Assembly (NCBI RefSeq): GCF_014269185.2
Contig: NZ_JABWRZ020000001.1
Location: 1,699,001 to 1,763,000, forward strand
Source: Pseudomonas oryzicola
Lineage (GTDB): Bacteria; Pseudomonadota; Gammaproteobacteria; Pseudomonadales; Pseudomonadaceae
Length of the DNA stretch: 64,000 bases
Direction of reading: 5' to 3'
Shown: positions 38,193 through 49,775 of the stretch, in pieces
How the letters are laid out: each line of letters opens with the position of its first letter
Numbering within the stretch: the first letter of the stretch is position 1
Notes under the pieces: generated by a model
What the model saw: only the letters and a program-made list of their open reading frames with translations
Told to the model about the DNA's origin: nothing
The model's database searches: none
Made by a program: the position numbers and the translations under genes

Positions 38193-39191
38193 ATGAGTCA
38201 GCCAACCAGGCCGGTACCTGCCGGCTTCAGTGAGCAGCAGCTGCATACCTTGTTCGATCTGGTCAGCGACGGTATCTGGGACTGGGATGCCAACACCGGC
38301 TATGTCTATCGAAACCCGGGCTGGTACGCCATGCTCGGCTACCCCAGCCATTCCCTGTCCAATTCGGTACTCACCTGGGAAAGCGTGATTCACCCGGAGG
38401 ATTATCCACGGGTAATGGCGCATTTCGAGGCGTACATCAACCAGCGCAACGAGCGTTACCTGGTTGAGTACCGCTGCCGCTGCCACGATGGCAGCTACCT
38501 GTGGATCGAAGACAGCGGCTACATCATTGCCCGTAACGAAGACGGCTCGGTGGCGCGCATGCTCGGCGCCCACCGCAACATCGATGCCGGCAAGCGCCTG
38601 GTGGCGCAGCTGGAGCAAAGGAACCTGTCGCTGGAAAGCCAGGTGGCCGAGCGTACCCGTGAGCTGTCCTGGGTGAACCAGCAGTTGCAGCGCCAACTGG
38701 AGGAGAACCGCGAGCTGGCAGAGCGCGATGCGTTGACCCGCGTTGCCAACCGCTACCGGCTGGAGAAGACCCTGCGACTGGAATGCGAGCGGGCGCAGCG
38801 CTTTCGCCAGCCATTGGCCCTGATAGCAATGGACCTGGACGATTTCAAGCCGATCAATGACCGCTACGGTCATGCCCAGGGTGATGCCGCGCTGGTGCGG
38901 GTGGCCGACAGCCTGCGCACCTGCCTGCGTGAGCGCGACCTGCTGGCACGCTGGGGTGGCGACGAGTTCGTCATCGTGCTGCCGCAGACTACATTGGCGC
39001 AGGGCCTGGAGCTGGCCGCACGGTTACGCCATGTGGTGGCCCAGGTGGAGCCGGTGGGCGATTGCCGGCTGACCATCAGCTATGGCGTGGTGCAGTGGCA
39101 GCTGGGAGAAGATCAGCATGCACTGCTGGCGCGTGCCGACCAGGCGCTGTACCGGGCCAAGGATGCCGGCAAGAATGCCATAGCCGAGTGA
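38193..39191 (+). CDS. PAS-GGDEF diguanylate cyclase
   Basis: The product is 332 aa. A PAS_3-type sensor domain (residues about 18-132, IWDWDANTGYVYRNPGWYAM) and a short coiled coil (about 135-175) lead to a GGDEF domain. The active motif GGDEF is intact at 255-259, and the inhibitory I-site RxxD is present at 246-249, five residues before it, so it should make c-di-GMP and be product-inhibited. No membrane segment is predicted. ATG 38193 has GGGAGAG 8 bp upstream; the frame is open further upstream without a ribosome site. It is convergent with lpdV. The signal is unknown. Confidence 0.92.
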   Translation: MSQPTRPVPAGFSEQQLHTLFDLVSDGIWDWDANTGYVYRNPGWYAMLGYPSHSLSNSVLTWESVIHPEDYPRVMAHFEAYINQRNERYLVEYRCRCHDGSYLWIEDSGYIIARNEDGSVARMLGAHRNIDAGKRLVAQLEQRNLSLESQVAERTRELSWVNQQLQRQLEENRELAERDALTRVANRYRLEKTLRLECERAQRFRQPLALIAMDLDDFKPINDRYGHAQGDAALVRVADSLRTCLRERDLLARWGGDEFVIVLPQTTLAQGLELAARLRHVVAQVEPVGDCRLTISYGVVQWQLGEDQHALLARADQALYRAKDAGKNAIAE

Positions 39192-39198
39192 CCTGCTT

Positions 39199-39250
39199 TG
39201 CCAGAACCGGCCCTGTCGCCAGCGTGCCGGCGACAGGGCCGGTTCTGGCA
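39199..39250. terminator. Long hairpin between the GGDEF gene and lpdV
   Basis: A perfect 22-bp inverted repeat (arms 39199-39220 and 39229-39250) with an 8-nt loop is followed by CGAAAAAAG. It lies 7 bp after the GGDEF gene and 60 bp past the end of lpdV. On the minus strand the flanking A run becomes Ts ahead of the hairpin rather than after it, so its terminator role is best supported as an mRNA end barrier for both genes. Confidence 0.7.
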
Positions 39251-39312
39251 CGAAAAAAGACCCGCGGCGCCTCGGGGCGCAGCGGGCCAAGTCGGCCTCG
39301 GCCGCTTCAATG

Positions 39313-40692
39313 TCAGATGTGCAGGGCGTGGCCCAGGGCGCGCAATGCCGCTTCCTGTACCGCTTCCCCCAGCGTCGGGTGGGCATGGATGGTACCGGCC
39401 ACATCTTCCAGGCAGGCGCCCATCTCCAGCGACTGGGCAAACGCCGTCGACAGCTCGGATACCGCCACGCCAACAGCCTGCCAACCGAGGATCAGGTGGT
39501 TGTCACGGCGCGCTACCACACGCACGAAGCCGCTCTTCGATTCCAGGCTCATGGCCCGGCCGTTGGCGGCGAACGGGAACTGCGCGACGATGCAATCCAG
39601 CCCTTGCTGGCTGGCCTGCTCGGGAGTCTTGCCGACCACTACCACCTCCGGGTCGGTGAAGCATACCGCGGCAATTGCGCTGGGCTCGAAGCGGCGGGTC
39701 TTGCCGGCGATGATCTCGGCGACCATCTCGCCCTGGGCCATGGCCCGGTGCGCCAGCATCGGTTCGCCCGCCACGTCGCCGATGGCCCAGACATTGCGCA
39801 TGCTGGTCTGGCAGCGCTCGTCGATGGCGATGGCCGCGCCATTCATCTTCAGGTCCAGGCATTCGAGGTTGAAGCCTTGCGTGCGCGGGCGGCGGCCGAC
39901 GGCCACCAGTACCTGGTCGGCTTCCAGGCGCAGTTGCCCGCCCTGGCCATCCCGGGCCAGCAGGCAGCCGCCTTCGTAGCCTTCGACGCTATGGCCCAGG
40001 TGCAGGACGATGCCCAGCTTCTTCAGCGACTCGGCAACCGGCGCGGTCAACTCGCTGTCGTAGGTCGGCAGGATGCGCTCGCGCGCTTCTACCACGCTGA
40101 CCTGCGCGCCCAGTTTGCGGTAGGCAATGCCCAATTCCAGGCCGATATAGCCACCGCCCACCACCACCAGGTGCTGCGGCAGGGTTTTCGGCGCCAGGGC
40201 TTCGGTCGAGGAAATGATCGGCCCGCCCAGCGGCAGCATCGGCAGTTCGACACTGCTGGAGCCGGTGGCCAGCAACAGGTGTTCGCACTGGATACGCTGG
40301 CCATCGACCTCGACCTGCTTGCCGTCGAGGACCTTCGCCCAGCCATGAATCACCTTGACCCCAAGCTTTTTCAGCAGGGCGGCCACGCCGGTGGTCAGGC
40401 GGTCGACGATGCCGTCCTTCCAGGCCACGCTCTGGCCGATGTCCAGGCGCGGCGAGGCAACGCTGATGCCTAGCGGCGATGGTTCGGTAAAGCGTGAAGT
40501 CTGGTGGAACTGTTCGGCTACATGGATCAACGCCTTGGAAGGGATGCAGCCGATGTTCAGGCAGGTACCGCCCAGCGCCTGGCCTTCCACCAGCACGGTG
40601 GGGATGCCCAGTTGCCCGGCGCGGATGGCAGCCACATAGCCGCCAGGGCCGCCGCCGATGATCAACAGGGTAGTCTGGATAGTCTGTTGCAT
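39313..40692 (-). CDS. lpdV: Dihydrolipoyl dehydrogenase of the branched-chain keto acid complex
   Basis: The E3 component specific to the branched-chain 2-oxoacid dehydrogenase (Lpd-Val): it reoxidises dihydrolipoamide with NAD. The product is 459 aa. It has the FAD motif [17 protein letters not shown], the redox disulfide [15 protein letters not shown], the NAD site [13 protein letters not shown], and the C-terminal dimer domain with the catalytic histidine region [19 protein letters not shown] 40692 lies 2 bp past the bkdB stop. The frame is open upstream within bkdB, which is not coding there. It is the last gene of the operon. Confidence 0.96.
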   Translation of the reverse strand: MQQTIQTTLLIIGGGPGGYVAAIRAGQLGIPTVLVEGQALGGTCLNIGCIPSKALIHVAEQFHQTSRFTEPSPLGISVASPRLDIGQSVAWKDGIVDRLTTGVAALLKKLGVKVIHGWAKVLDGKQVEVDGQRIQCEHLLLATGSSSVELPMLPLGGPIISSTEALAPKTLPQHLVVVGGGYIGLELGIAYRKLGAQVSVVEARERILPTYDSELTAPVAESLKKLGIVLHLGHSVEGYEGGCLLARDGQGGQLRLEADQVLVAVGRRPRTQGFNLECLDLKMNGAAIAIDERCQTSMRNVWAIGDVAGEPMLAHRAMAQGEMVAEIIAGKTRRFEPSAIAAVCFTDPEVVVVGKTPEQASQQGLDCIVAQFPFAANGRAMSLESKSGFVRVVARRDNHLILGWQAVGVAVSELSTAFAQSLEMGACLEDVAGTIHAHPTLGEAVQEAALRALGHALHI

Positions 40693-40694
40693 GC

Positions 40695-41966
40695 TCACTC
40701 CACGAACAGGCAGGCGGGTTGTTCGAGCAGGCCGCGCACGGCCTGGATGAACAGCGCGGCGTCCATGCCATCGACCACGCGGTGGTCGAACGAGCTGGAC
40801 AGGTTCATCATCTTGCGCACTACGATCTGGCCATCGATTACCACTGGCCGCTCGACCATGCGGTTGACGCCGACAATCGCCACTTCCGGGGTGTTGACCA
40901 CCGGCGTGCTGACGATACCGCCGAGGGCGCCCAGGCTGGTCAGGGTGATGGTCGAGCCCGACAGCTCCTCGCGGCTGGCCTTGTTGTTGCGCGCAGCGTT
41001 GGCCAGGCGTGAAATCTCGCTGGCATTGGCCCACAGGCTGCCCGCTTCGGCATGCCGCAGCACCGGTACCATCAGGCCATTGTCGCCCTGGGTGGCAATG
41101 CCCACATGCACCGCGCCATGGCGGGTGATGACCTGGGCTTCGTCGTCATAGGTGGCATTGATCTGCGGGAAGTCACGCAGCGCCACGACCAGTGCACGGA
41201 CCAGGAACGGCAGCAGGGTCAGCTTGCCTCGGCTGTCGCCGTGCTTGCTGTTGAGTTGCTGGCGCAGGGCTTCCAGGGCGGTGACGTCGATTTCTTCCAC
41301 ATAGCTGAAATGCGCGACCCGGCGCTTGGCATCCTGCATGCGCTGGGCGATCTTGCGGCGCAGGCCGATCACCGGCACTTGCTCGCTGTCGGTGCGCCTG
41401 GCATAGCCATTCGGCGCTTGCCCGGCGGCGCTCTGCGGTTTGCTCATGAAGGCGTCGAGGTCTTCGTGCAGAATGCGCCCGGCCGGGCCGCTGCCATGCA
41501 CGTAACGCAGTTCGATACCGGCATCCAGGGCGCGCTTGCGCACTGCCGGCGAGGCCAGCGGCTTGTCGCCTGGCTGGCGCGCCACGATCGGGGCAGCCTC
41601 GTGGTGGGCGGGCGCCTGGTACGCTGCCGGTGTTACTTGCTGTTGTGGTTCCGGTTTGCTGCTCACTGGGGCGGCGGGGGCCTCGAGCGGGTTTGCCTGC
41701 GGCACATCCACATGGTTGCCACTGCCTTCCACCTCGATACGGATCAGCTCGCTGCCGACCGCCATCACTTCGCCCGGCTGGCCACCCAGGGCCAGCACCT
41801 TGCCACTGACTGGCGAGGGGATTTCCACAGTGGCCTTGTCGGTCATGACATCGGCCACGACCTGGTCTTCGGCGATCATGTCACCGACTTTCACGAACCA
41901 TTCCACCAGCTCGACCTGCGCGATGCCTTCGCCAATGTCCGGCATCTTGATGACGTGCGTGCCCAT
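40695..41966 (-). CDS. bkdB: Branched-chain keto acid dehydrogenase E2 (lipoamide acyltransferase)
   Basis: The core of the complex, transferring the branched acyl group to CoA. The product is 423 aa. An N-terminal lipoyl domain carries the lipoylated lysine in [15 protein letters not shown] flexible linker, the E1/E3-binding domain ([20 protein letters not shown]) and the catalytic domain follow, with HxxxD in [16 protein letters not shown] near the end. The ATG is directly next to the bkdA2 stop, which indicates tight coupling. Confidence 0.96.
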   Translation of the reverse strand: MGTHVIKMPDIGEGIAQVELVEWFVKVGDMIAEDQVVADVMTDKATVEIPSPVSGKVLALGGQPGEVMAVGSELIRIEVEGSGNHVDVPQANPLEAPAAPVSSKPEPQQQVTPAAYQAPAHHEAAPIVARQPGDKPLASPAVRKRALDAGIELRYVHGSGPAGRILHEDLDAFMSKPQSAAGQAPNGYARRTDSEQVPVIGLRRKIAQRMQDAKRRVAHFSYVEEIDVTALEALRQQLNSKHGDSRGKLTLLPFLVRALVVALRDFPQINATYDDEAQVITRHGAVHVGIATQGDNGLMVPVLRHAEAGSLWANASEISRLANAARNNKASREELSGSTITLTSLGALGGIVSTPVVNTPEVAIVGVNRMVERPVVIDGQIVVRKMMNLSSSFDHRVVDGMDAALFIQAVRGLLEQPACLFVE

Positions 41967-43025
<1,059 letters not shown>

Positions 43026-43026
43026 C

Positions 43027-44457
<1,431 letters not shown>

Positions 44458-44943
44458 ATGCGCAAACTCGATCGTACCGATATCGGCATCCTCAACAGCC
44501 TGCAGGAAAATGCCCGCATCACCAACGCCGAGCTGGCCCGCTCGGTTAACCTGTCCCCCACGCCCTGCTTCAACCGGGTGCGGGCCATGGAAGAACTGGG
44601 GGTGATCCGCCAGCAGGTGACCTTGCTGTCGCCCGAGGCGTTGGGGCTGGACGTGAACGTGTTCATCCATGTGAGCCTGGAAAAACAGGTCGAGCAGTCG
44701 TTGCACCGTTTCGAGGAAGAAATTGCCGAACGGCCCGAAGTGATGGAGTGCTACCTGATGACGGGCGATCCGGACTACCTGTTGCGGGTACTGCTGCCCA
44801 GCATTCAGGCGCTGGAACGGTTTCTGGATTACCTGACGCGTTTGCCAGGGGTGGCCAACATCCGTTCCAGTTTCGCCTTGAAGCAGGTGCGCTACAAGAC
44901 GGCCTTGCCGCTGCCGGCCAATGGTATGACCTTGCGGGAATAG
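44458..44943 (+). CDS. bkdR: Lrp/AsnC-family activator of the bkd operon
   Basis: BkdR activates bkd expression in the presence of branched-chain amino acids. The product is 161 aa. It has the N-terminal AsnC helix-turn-helix ([19 protein letters not shown], then [18 protein letters not shown]) and a C-terminal RAM/ACT ligand domain ([19 protein letters not shown]). It is divergent from bkdA1. Identity rests on family plus position. Confidence 0.95.
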
Positions 44944-45039
44944 GTGTAGCCTGACTGATGATCGGCCTTGGCAATGCCTCTTTGGTTTTGAGAGGCAGGG
45001 CACCTCCTGCCAGGGCCTTCGCAGGTGCGCTGCTGGGTA

Positions 45040-45621
45040 TCAGGCGAGCCGAATGTTCTTCAAGTAGAACGTGAGTATCTGTCCCGGCGTTGCGCTTGCA
45101 TTGAGAAATCTGTCAAAGGTGAGGGACAGGTCTGTGGATGCATCTTCAGGCTTTGTCGATGCAACGCGATGGCCGTGTTTGTCGCGCAGGTAGAACGGCA
45201 TTCTTTCGGCGCTGTTCAGGTCTCCGTTCCAGTCACCATGTGTATCGATTTTCCAGTAGTCGCCAAGACCTGCCAGTAGCGGCTTGAAGTTCGCCACGGC
45301 ATCCGTGGCTCTGCCGATCACGCCTGTTCCATACAGGCCGAGCCAGCCTCTCGAGTTTTGCTCAAGCCTCGCGCCTGCGAATTTCCAGTGGTTGTTGCAC
45401 GAGATGAAGTAGAGGTCTCGTCCGTTCTCCGATTTGATGTACTTGAAATCGAACGCGATACGTACGATCTCGTCCCGCGCACGCTTCTTTCGGTGATTAT
45501 CGACGCACAACCAGCCGTCCTCATCCAGCCATGTGAATGGGTGTTGCCCGAGGGATGATTCTGCGACTACCACTCGGCCTGCATGGGTATGCAGTTCGGC
45601 GGTGAAATCAGCTTTGATCAT
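45040..45621 (-). CDS. Hypothetical protein, paralog of the 47262-47840 gene (copy A)
   Basis: A 193-aa protein of a family I do not recognise. It starts MIKADFTAELHTHAGRVVVA, has LDEDGWLCVDNHR near residue 32 and GWLGLYGTGVIGR near 92, and ends PFYLRDKHGHRVAS and then FLNASATPGQILTFYLKNIRLA-like. It is rich in aromatic and Gly residues, so probably an all-beta domain, with no signal peptide or membrane helix. ATG 45621 has an AGGAGG-type site upstream. A clear paralog lies 1.6 kb away on the same strand with an MFS gene between. The region looks less GC-rich than its neighbours. Confidence 0.75.
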   Translation of the reverse strand: MIKADFTAELHTHAGRVVVAESSLGQHPFTWLDEDGWLCVDNHRKKRARDEIVRIAFDFKYIKSENGRDLYFISCNNHWKFAGARLEQNSRGWLGLYGTGVIGRATDAVANFKPLLAGLGDYWKIDTHGDWNGDLNSAERMPFYLRDKHGHRVASTKPEDASTDLSLTFDRFLNASATPGQILTFYLKNIRLA

Positions 45622-45869
45622 GTAAACCTCCTGTCTCAGTTGATCCCGTGATGGGTAGAGGCAAGCTAACCCTTCGGTTGTTGAACAATGAGATGGAAAC
45701 GCTTGGCGCGCAGCTTGGTCCCATGAGGCAAGTGCATGATCACGACATGACCGACACTGGACGCGCCCTTGATGCACGATTTGTCAGGCAGGGGACTGCG
45801 CCGCAGCAATTTTGCTTTTATGCTTGGCTGCAAGCTAACGCCACCTGACTGGGGAGCCGTAAGGGACTT

Positions 45870-47210
45870 ATGCGAAATATCTGGAAGCCGTTTCAGTCGC
45901 TGTATTTCGCCGCGCTGATGATGTTGATCGGCTCGGGCCTGCTCAGCACCTACCTGGCCCTGCGCCTGGCGGCTGATCAGGTCGACAGCCTGTGGGTGGG
46001 CGCCCTGATGGCGGCCAACTACTTTGGCCTGGCGGTAGGCGGCAAGGTCGGCCACCGGCTGATCGGCCGGGTAGGGCACATACGCGCCTATGCCACTTGC
46101 GCCGGCATCGTCGGCGCGGCGGTACTTGGCCATGGCCTGACCAGCTGGTTGCCTGCCTGGGTCGGGCTGCGGATGATCGTCGGCCTGGGGATGATGTGCC
46201 AGTACATGGTCATCGAGAGCTGGCTCAACGAGCAGGCTGATGTAAAGCACCGCGGTGCGGTGTTCAGCGGCTACATGATTGCCTCGTACCTGGGGCTGGT
46301 GCTCGGTCAACTGATCCTGGTGGTGCATCCCCAGCTTGGCCTGGAGCTGCTGATGCTTGTGGCCATGTGTTTCACCCTGTGCCTGGTACCGGTCGCCATG
46401 ACCCGGCGCATTCACCCGGCGCCGTTGCGCCCGGCACCGATGGAGCCGAAGTTCTTCATCAAGCGTGTGCCGCAGTCGCTCAGCACGGTACTGGGTTCCG
46501 GGCTGATCGTCGGCTCGTTCTATGGCCTGGCGCCTTTGTATGCCTCCAGCCAGGGCATGGCTACCGAGCAGGTCGGTCTGTTCATGGGTAGCTGCATTTT
46601 TGCCGGCCTGCTGGTGCAGTGGCCGCTGGGCTGGTTGTCCGACCGCTACGACCGGGCAGTGCTGATTCGCAGCGTGGCGGTGGGGCTGGCGCTGGCCTCC
46701 GCACCGTTGGCGATTCTGCCCAGCGTGCCACTGGAGTTGCTGTTCGGCATAGGCTTCGTGATTTCGTTGTTGCAGTTTTGCCTGTACCCGCTGGCGGTGG
46801 CGTTTTCCAACGACCATGTGGAAAGCGAGCGGCGGGTGTCGCTGACGGCGATGCTGCTGGTGACCTACGGCGTGGGCGCGTGTATCGGCCCGCTGGTCGC
46901 AGGCGTGCTGATGAAGGTGCTGGGCCCGCAGATGCTGTATGCCTTCTTCGTGTTCTTTGCCCTGGTGCTGGTGTGGCGTATCCGGCCGAAGGCAGTCACC
47001 GGGCTGCACCAGGTACAGGATGCTCCTTTGGGTCACGTGGCCATGCCGGCTGCCGGTTCACCATTGTCGGCAGCGCTGGACCCGCGGGTGGACGAGCAGA
47101 CGGTACAGGACGTGATGCAGGCGCCGGTAGCTGCCGAGGACACCGAGGACGAGCCGTCGCCGAAAGATGAGCAGGCCAGATCCCAGACCGAGGCCAACCC
47201 TTCGGTCTGA
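45870..47210 (+). CDS. MFS transporter (YcaD-like)
   Basis: A 446-aa inner-membrane protein with about 12 helices in two halves. Typical MFS features are the loop VGGKVGHRLIGRVGHIR after helix 2 and GWLSDRYDRAVLIR between helices 8 and 9. The hydrophilic C-terminal tail of about 55 residues is Glu/Asp/Pro-rich and of unknown role. The layout fits the YcaD/unknown-substrate group. The ATG follows AAGGGAC. It stands alone on the plus strand between two minus-strand paralogs. The substrate is not indicated. Confidence 0.88.
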   Translation: MRNIWKPFQSLYFAALMMLIGSGLLSTYLALRLAADQVDSLWVGALMAANYFGLAVGGKVGHRLIGRVGHIRAYATCAGIVGAAVLGHGLTSWLPAWVGLRMIVGLGMMCQYMVIESWLNEQADVKHRGAVFSGYMIASYLGLVLGQLILVVHPQLGLELLMLVAMCFTLCLVPVAMTRRIHPAPLRPAPMEPKFFIKRVPQSLSTVLGSGLIVGSFYGLAPLYASSQGMATEQVGLFMGSCIFAGLLVQWPLGWLSDRYDRAVLIRSVAVGLALASAPLAILPSVPLELLFGIGFVISLLQFCLYPLAVAFSNDHVESERRVSLTAMLLVTYGVGACIGPLVAGVLMKVLGPQMLYAFFVFFALVLVWRIRPKAVTGLHQVQDAPLGHVAMPAAGSPLSAALDPRVDEQTVQDVMQAPVAAEDTEDEPSPKDEQARSQTEANPSV

Positions 47211-47261
47211 ACCCAGGTCGCCCGCGCGCGAGGTCGGTGCTTGGCGGCGGGCGCACATTGG

Positions 47262-47840
47262 TCAGGCTGGCTGGATGTTCTTCAGTTTGAACACCAGGAT
47301 TTCGCCCTCTTTGCTACTGGCATTGAGGAACCAGTAATGGCGCTTGACCTTGTCCCGGGTATACACGGATCTAGCCAGCGCCACCCGGTAGCCGTCGATG
47401 TCCCGCAGGTAGAATGGCACGTCTTCGGCAGTCTCCAGTTGGCCGTCCCAGGGTTCGAGGGTTTCGATCTTCCATTGCCCTCTGCCGTGGTAGGCTTCCT
47501 CTATGATATTTGGTGGCAGGGCGCTGTCGATGATCCGGCCGAGGATATGCGTCGCATAGAGGCCTACCCAGCCGTTCCTGTTGCGCTGCAGGCTGGAGCC
47601 GAAGTACTCCCAGGTTTGGGCTCCATTGATTGCATAGTGAATGCGATCACCTTTGTGTTTCAGAAAGCGGAACATGAAGGTGATCGGCTTGAAGCTTGGC
47701 GTATCACCGCGTTGGTGTTCGGTGCACAGCCAGCCGTCCTGGTCGAGGGAGAACAATGGGTGGATATAGAGCGGAGTTTCCACGACCCCCACCTGGCCAT
47801 GCTGGCAGTGGAGTTCGGCAGTGAAGTTGGCCTGAATCAT
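47262..47840 (-). CDS. Hypothetical protein, paralog of the 45040-45621 gene (copy B)
   Basis: A 192-aa protein with the same order of motifs as copy A: MIQANFTAELHCQHGQVGVV, LDQDGWLC, NRNGWVGLYATHILGR, WDGQLETAEDVPFYLRDIDG, and the end FLNASSKEGEILVFKLKNIQ. Shared elements are spread over the whole length, so the two came from a gene duplication. The first 30 residues and the YLRD-G-RVA segment are most alike. The predicted fold is beta-rich and the function unknown. ATG 47840 has AGGAGC-type sequence upstream. It converges with the MFS gene and no terminator with a T run is seen between them. Confidence 0.75.
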   Translation of the reverse strand: MIQANFTAELHCQHGQVGVVETPLYIHPLFSLDQDGWLCTEHQRGDTPSFKPITFMFRFLKHKGDRIHYAINGAQTWEYFGSSLQRNRNGWVGLYATHILGRIIDSALPPNIIEEAYHGRGQWKIETLEPWDGQLETAEDVPFYLRDIDGYRVALARSVYTRDKVKRHYWFLNASSKEGEILVFKLKNIQPA

Positions 47841-47964
47841 GATGGGCTCCTGTGGGTGGTTGCGTCAGGTACAAGACCCTAAGCAGCCAAGGAGCCATCG
47901 ATAAGTTGGAAATCCGCTACGCTCAGGCAGCGGTTCGCTTCGCGGGTGCGGGGCGGGCCTGCGC

Positions 47965-48708
47965 TCAATAGTCGTCTTTGTCGAACCGACGCGCCTCGCG
48001 CTGCAGCTGGTAGACAAAACTCTCGATCTTGCGCTGCGCCTGCCCGTTGAGGTTGTGGAAGCGCACCCCGGCAAAGGTGGTGTTGATTCGCTCTTCATAG
48101 TGCAGGTGGCGCAGTTCGACCATGGTGTCGACCAGGCCCAGCGGGTTGCCTGCCTTGAAACGCTCGTACACCTGGCCCAGTTGCAGGCGTTCCTCGACAT
48201 TGCCGTCGAAGCGCAGTTTGCAGCCGGTGGCAGAGATGTCCAGCAGCTTGCCGCGCAGCGCGCCATTGCCCTTGAGGTGGGTGCCATCGAGGATGATGTC
48301 GACCAGCTGGGACAGCTTCAGTGCCGCGCGGAACGCGTTGCGGCGCTGGTGGTAGGTCATTTCAACAGGCATGGCGCCGCGGTAGCAGCGGTGGCCGTCG
48401 ACCTCGCTGATCCTTAGCGCGTGGTTGCATTCCCAGGCAATGCGCACGCCATCGTGAAAACCTTCGACGCGGAAGTGTTCGCCGTTCTCGATGTACTTCT
48501 CGCCGTCGCGGGGAATCATCTCGTCCAGCGCCAGGGTGTTGCTGTCACGGTCCACATGCACTACGTAGCTCTGGAAGCGCTGGCTACGGTCATGGAAGGT
48601 GATGATCAGAGGGTCATGGCTTTCCTGCAGCTGCCGCAAGTTGGCCGCAATCTCCAAAGGGGTGTTCAGCACCTTTGGCGGCTGCGGGGCATCGGATTCA
48701 TTGAACAC
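47965..48708 (-). CDS. flgZ: PilZ-domain flagellar brake protein
   Basis: FlgZ/YcgR binds c-di-GMP and slows flagellar rotation at the stator. The product is 247 aa. A YcgR-N domain (about residues 15-125) is followed by PilZ, with the c-di-GMP-binding RNAFR (RxxxR) and DISATG (D/NxSxxG). The start is GTG 48708, with GGAG about 10 bp upstream. It follows flgN by 80 bp on the same strand, so it probably belongs to the flgM-flgN transcript. This links c-di-GMP signalling to late flagellar expression. Confidence 0.93.
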   Translation of the reverse strand: MFNESDAPQPPKVLNTPLEIAANLRQLQESHDPLIITFHDRSQRFQSYVVHVDRDSNTLALDEMIPRDGEKYIENGEHFRVEGFHDGVRIAWECNHALRISEVDGHRCYRGAMPVEMTYHQRRNAFRAALKLSQLVDIILDGTHLKGNGALRGKLLDISATGCKLRFDGNVEERLQLGQVYERFKAGNPLGLVDTMVELRHLHYEERINTTFAGVRFHNLNGQAQRKIESFVYQLQREARRFDKDDY

Positions 48709-48788
48709 GGCTTATCGTTCTCCAGGCAAAAGCGACACACGCAATTAACGGCATTTTGCCAGTATGTTCCGTGCCTTGATAGAAAAAA

Positions 48789-49256
48789 TCAAACCTGGCT
48801 GAGCGCCCGTGGCTTGACCAGCGGCGAGGTGCTGCCGCGGCTGTCGTAGAGCGACGGAGAGTCGCCGCCCATGAGGATGCGGATCTGGTTGTTGGTGGCG
48901 TTTTGCTGCACCTGGATGATCCGCCCATTGGTCTCGTTGAGCTGCTGGCAGGCTTGCATCAACTGGCTGATCACGTCGAGTTGCTGCAGCAGCAGTTCAC
49001 CGTTCGGCGATTGCGCCGCCACCGCTTCCACCCCGGCGCGATTGGCGCTCAGGCCCAGGCTGGCGAGCAGGTTGTTGCGCCGCGTGCCTTGCTGCTCCAG
49101 CAGCACGATCAAAGACTGCTTGCGGGCGAGGATGGTCTCCAGCAACGCCATGTCGCGCCCATGCAGTGCCACGGCCTCCTTTTGCAAGAGGTCAAGCAGT
49201 TCCTGCATCGGGGCGATGTCATCTTCGATCAGTTGCAGCAAGGTGGTGTCGTGCAT
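48789..49256 (-). CDS. flgN: Flagellar export chaperone FlgN
   Basis: A cytoplasmic chaperone for the hook-filament junction proteins FlgK and FlgL. The product is 155 aa and almost entirely helical (LIEDDIAPMQELLDLLQKEA; LIVLLEQQGTRRNNLLASLG), with a flexible C-terminal tail typical of export chaperones. ATG 49256. It follows flgM by 50 bp in the same operon. Its clients flgK and flgL lie at the right end of the window. Confidence 0.9.
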   Translation of the reverse strand: MHDTTLLQLIEDDIAPMQELLDLLQKEAVALHGRDMALLETILARKQSLIVLLEQQGTRRNNLLASLGLSANRAGVEAVAAQSPNGELLLQQLDVISQLMQACQQLNETNGRIIQVQQNATNNQIRILMGGDSPSLYDSRGSTSPLVKPRALSQV

Positions 49257-49305
49257 GGCTAACTCTTGGCTTTTCTGGCGTCCGTGAAGTCAGCGCGCCG
49301 AACGG

Positions 49306-49614
49306 TCAGCGCTGGGCTTCGAAATCGAGCAGTTTACTGGCGACCCGGCCGGCATCGACCTGGTAGCTGCCGTCGGCGATCGCCTGTTTCAACTGGGCCA
49401 CGCGGGCACTGTTGACCACCGGCTCGTCGCGCAGCTTGTCGCTGATCTTCTGCAACTGCTGGGCCTCCTGGCTGAGGTGTACCGCTTCTCCGCTGGCGCT
49501 GGTGGTGGCTTCCTGGCTGGCTGCCGCTTTGTCGGCGCTGCCGGATGCGCTGTTGCCGCGCACGCCGCCCGTGACGGACGGAGAATTATTTACACGACTG
49601 AAGTCGATGACCAT
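49306..49614 (-). CDS. flgM: Anti-sigma-28 factor FlgM
   Basis: FlgM binds FliA (sigma-28) and blocks it until the hook is complete, when FlgM is exported. The product is 102 aa. The N-terminal half is Ser/Ala-rich and disordered. The C-terminal half is the FliA-binding helical region ([20 protein letters not shown] and ASKLLDFE). The N terminus [12 protein letters not shown] matches the family. ATG 49614. A near-perfect sigma-28 promoter lies 37 bp upstream. Confidence 0.94.
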   Translation of the reverse strand: MVIDFSRVNNSPSVTGGVRGNSASGSADKAAASQEATTSASGEAVHLSQEAQQLQKISDKLRDEPVVNSARVAQLKQAIADGSYQVDAGRVASKLLDFEAQR

Positions 49615-49650
49615 GATCAGAAACCCCTGGGTATTTGGACGCTTGCCTTG

Positions 49651-49677
49651 TTTTCGGCCAACCCGAAAGAAACTTTA
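49651..49677 (-). promoter_or_regulatory. Sigma-28 (FliA) promoter of flgM
   Basis: On the minus strand TAAAGTTT-N11-GCCGAAAA matches the sigma-28 consensus TAAAGTTT-N11-GCCGATAA at 15 of 16 positions. Transcription would begin near 49644, 30 nt before the flgM start. This makes flgM-flgN a late, FliA-dependent unit. Confidence 0.88.
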
Positions 49678-49775
49678 GGCACAAATGCGTAGCCGCCTGT
49701 CGGCAAGCTTGCGAACCCGTTTTCTGACACAGTTTAGGAGCAGCGGTTCCTCACCGCCAGCGCAATGTCGGCTGG

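Noticed and set aside
45622..45777. A 52-residue N-terminal extension of the unknown protein encoded at 45040-45621
   Set aside because: The extension is unlike the paralog, which begins at the equivalent MIxAxFTAELH, and a good ribosome site lies just before ATG 45621.
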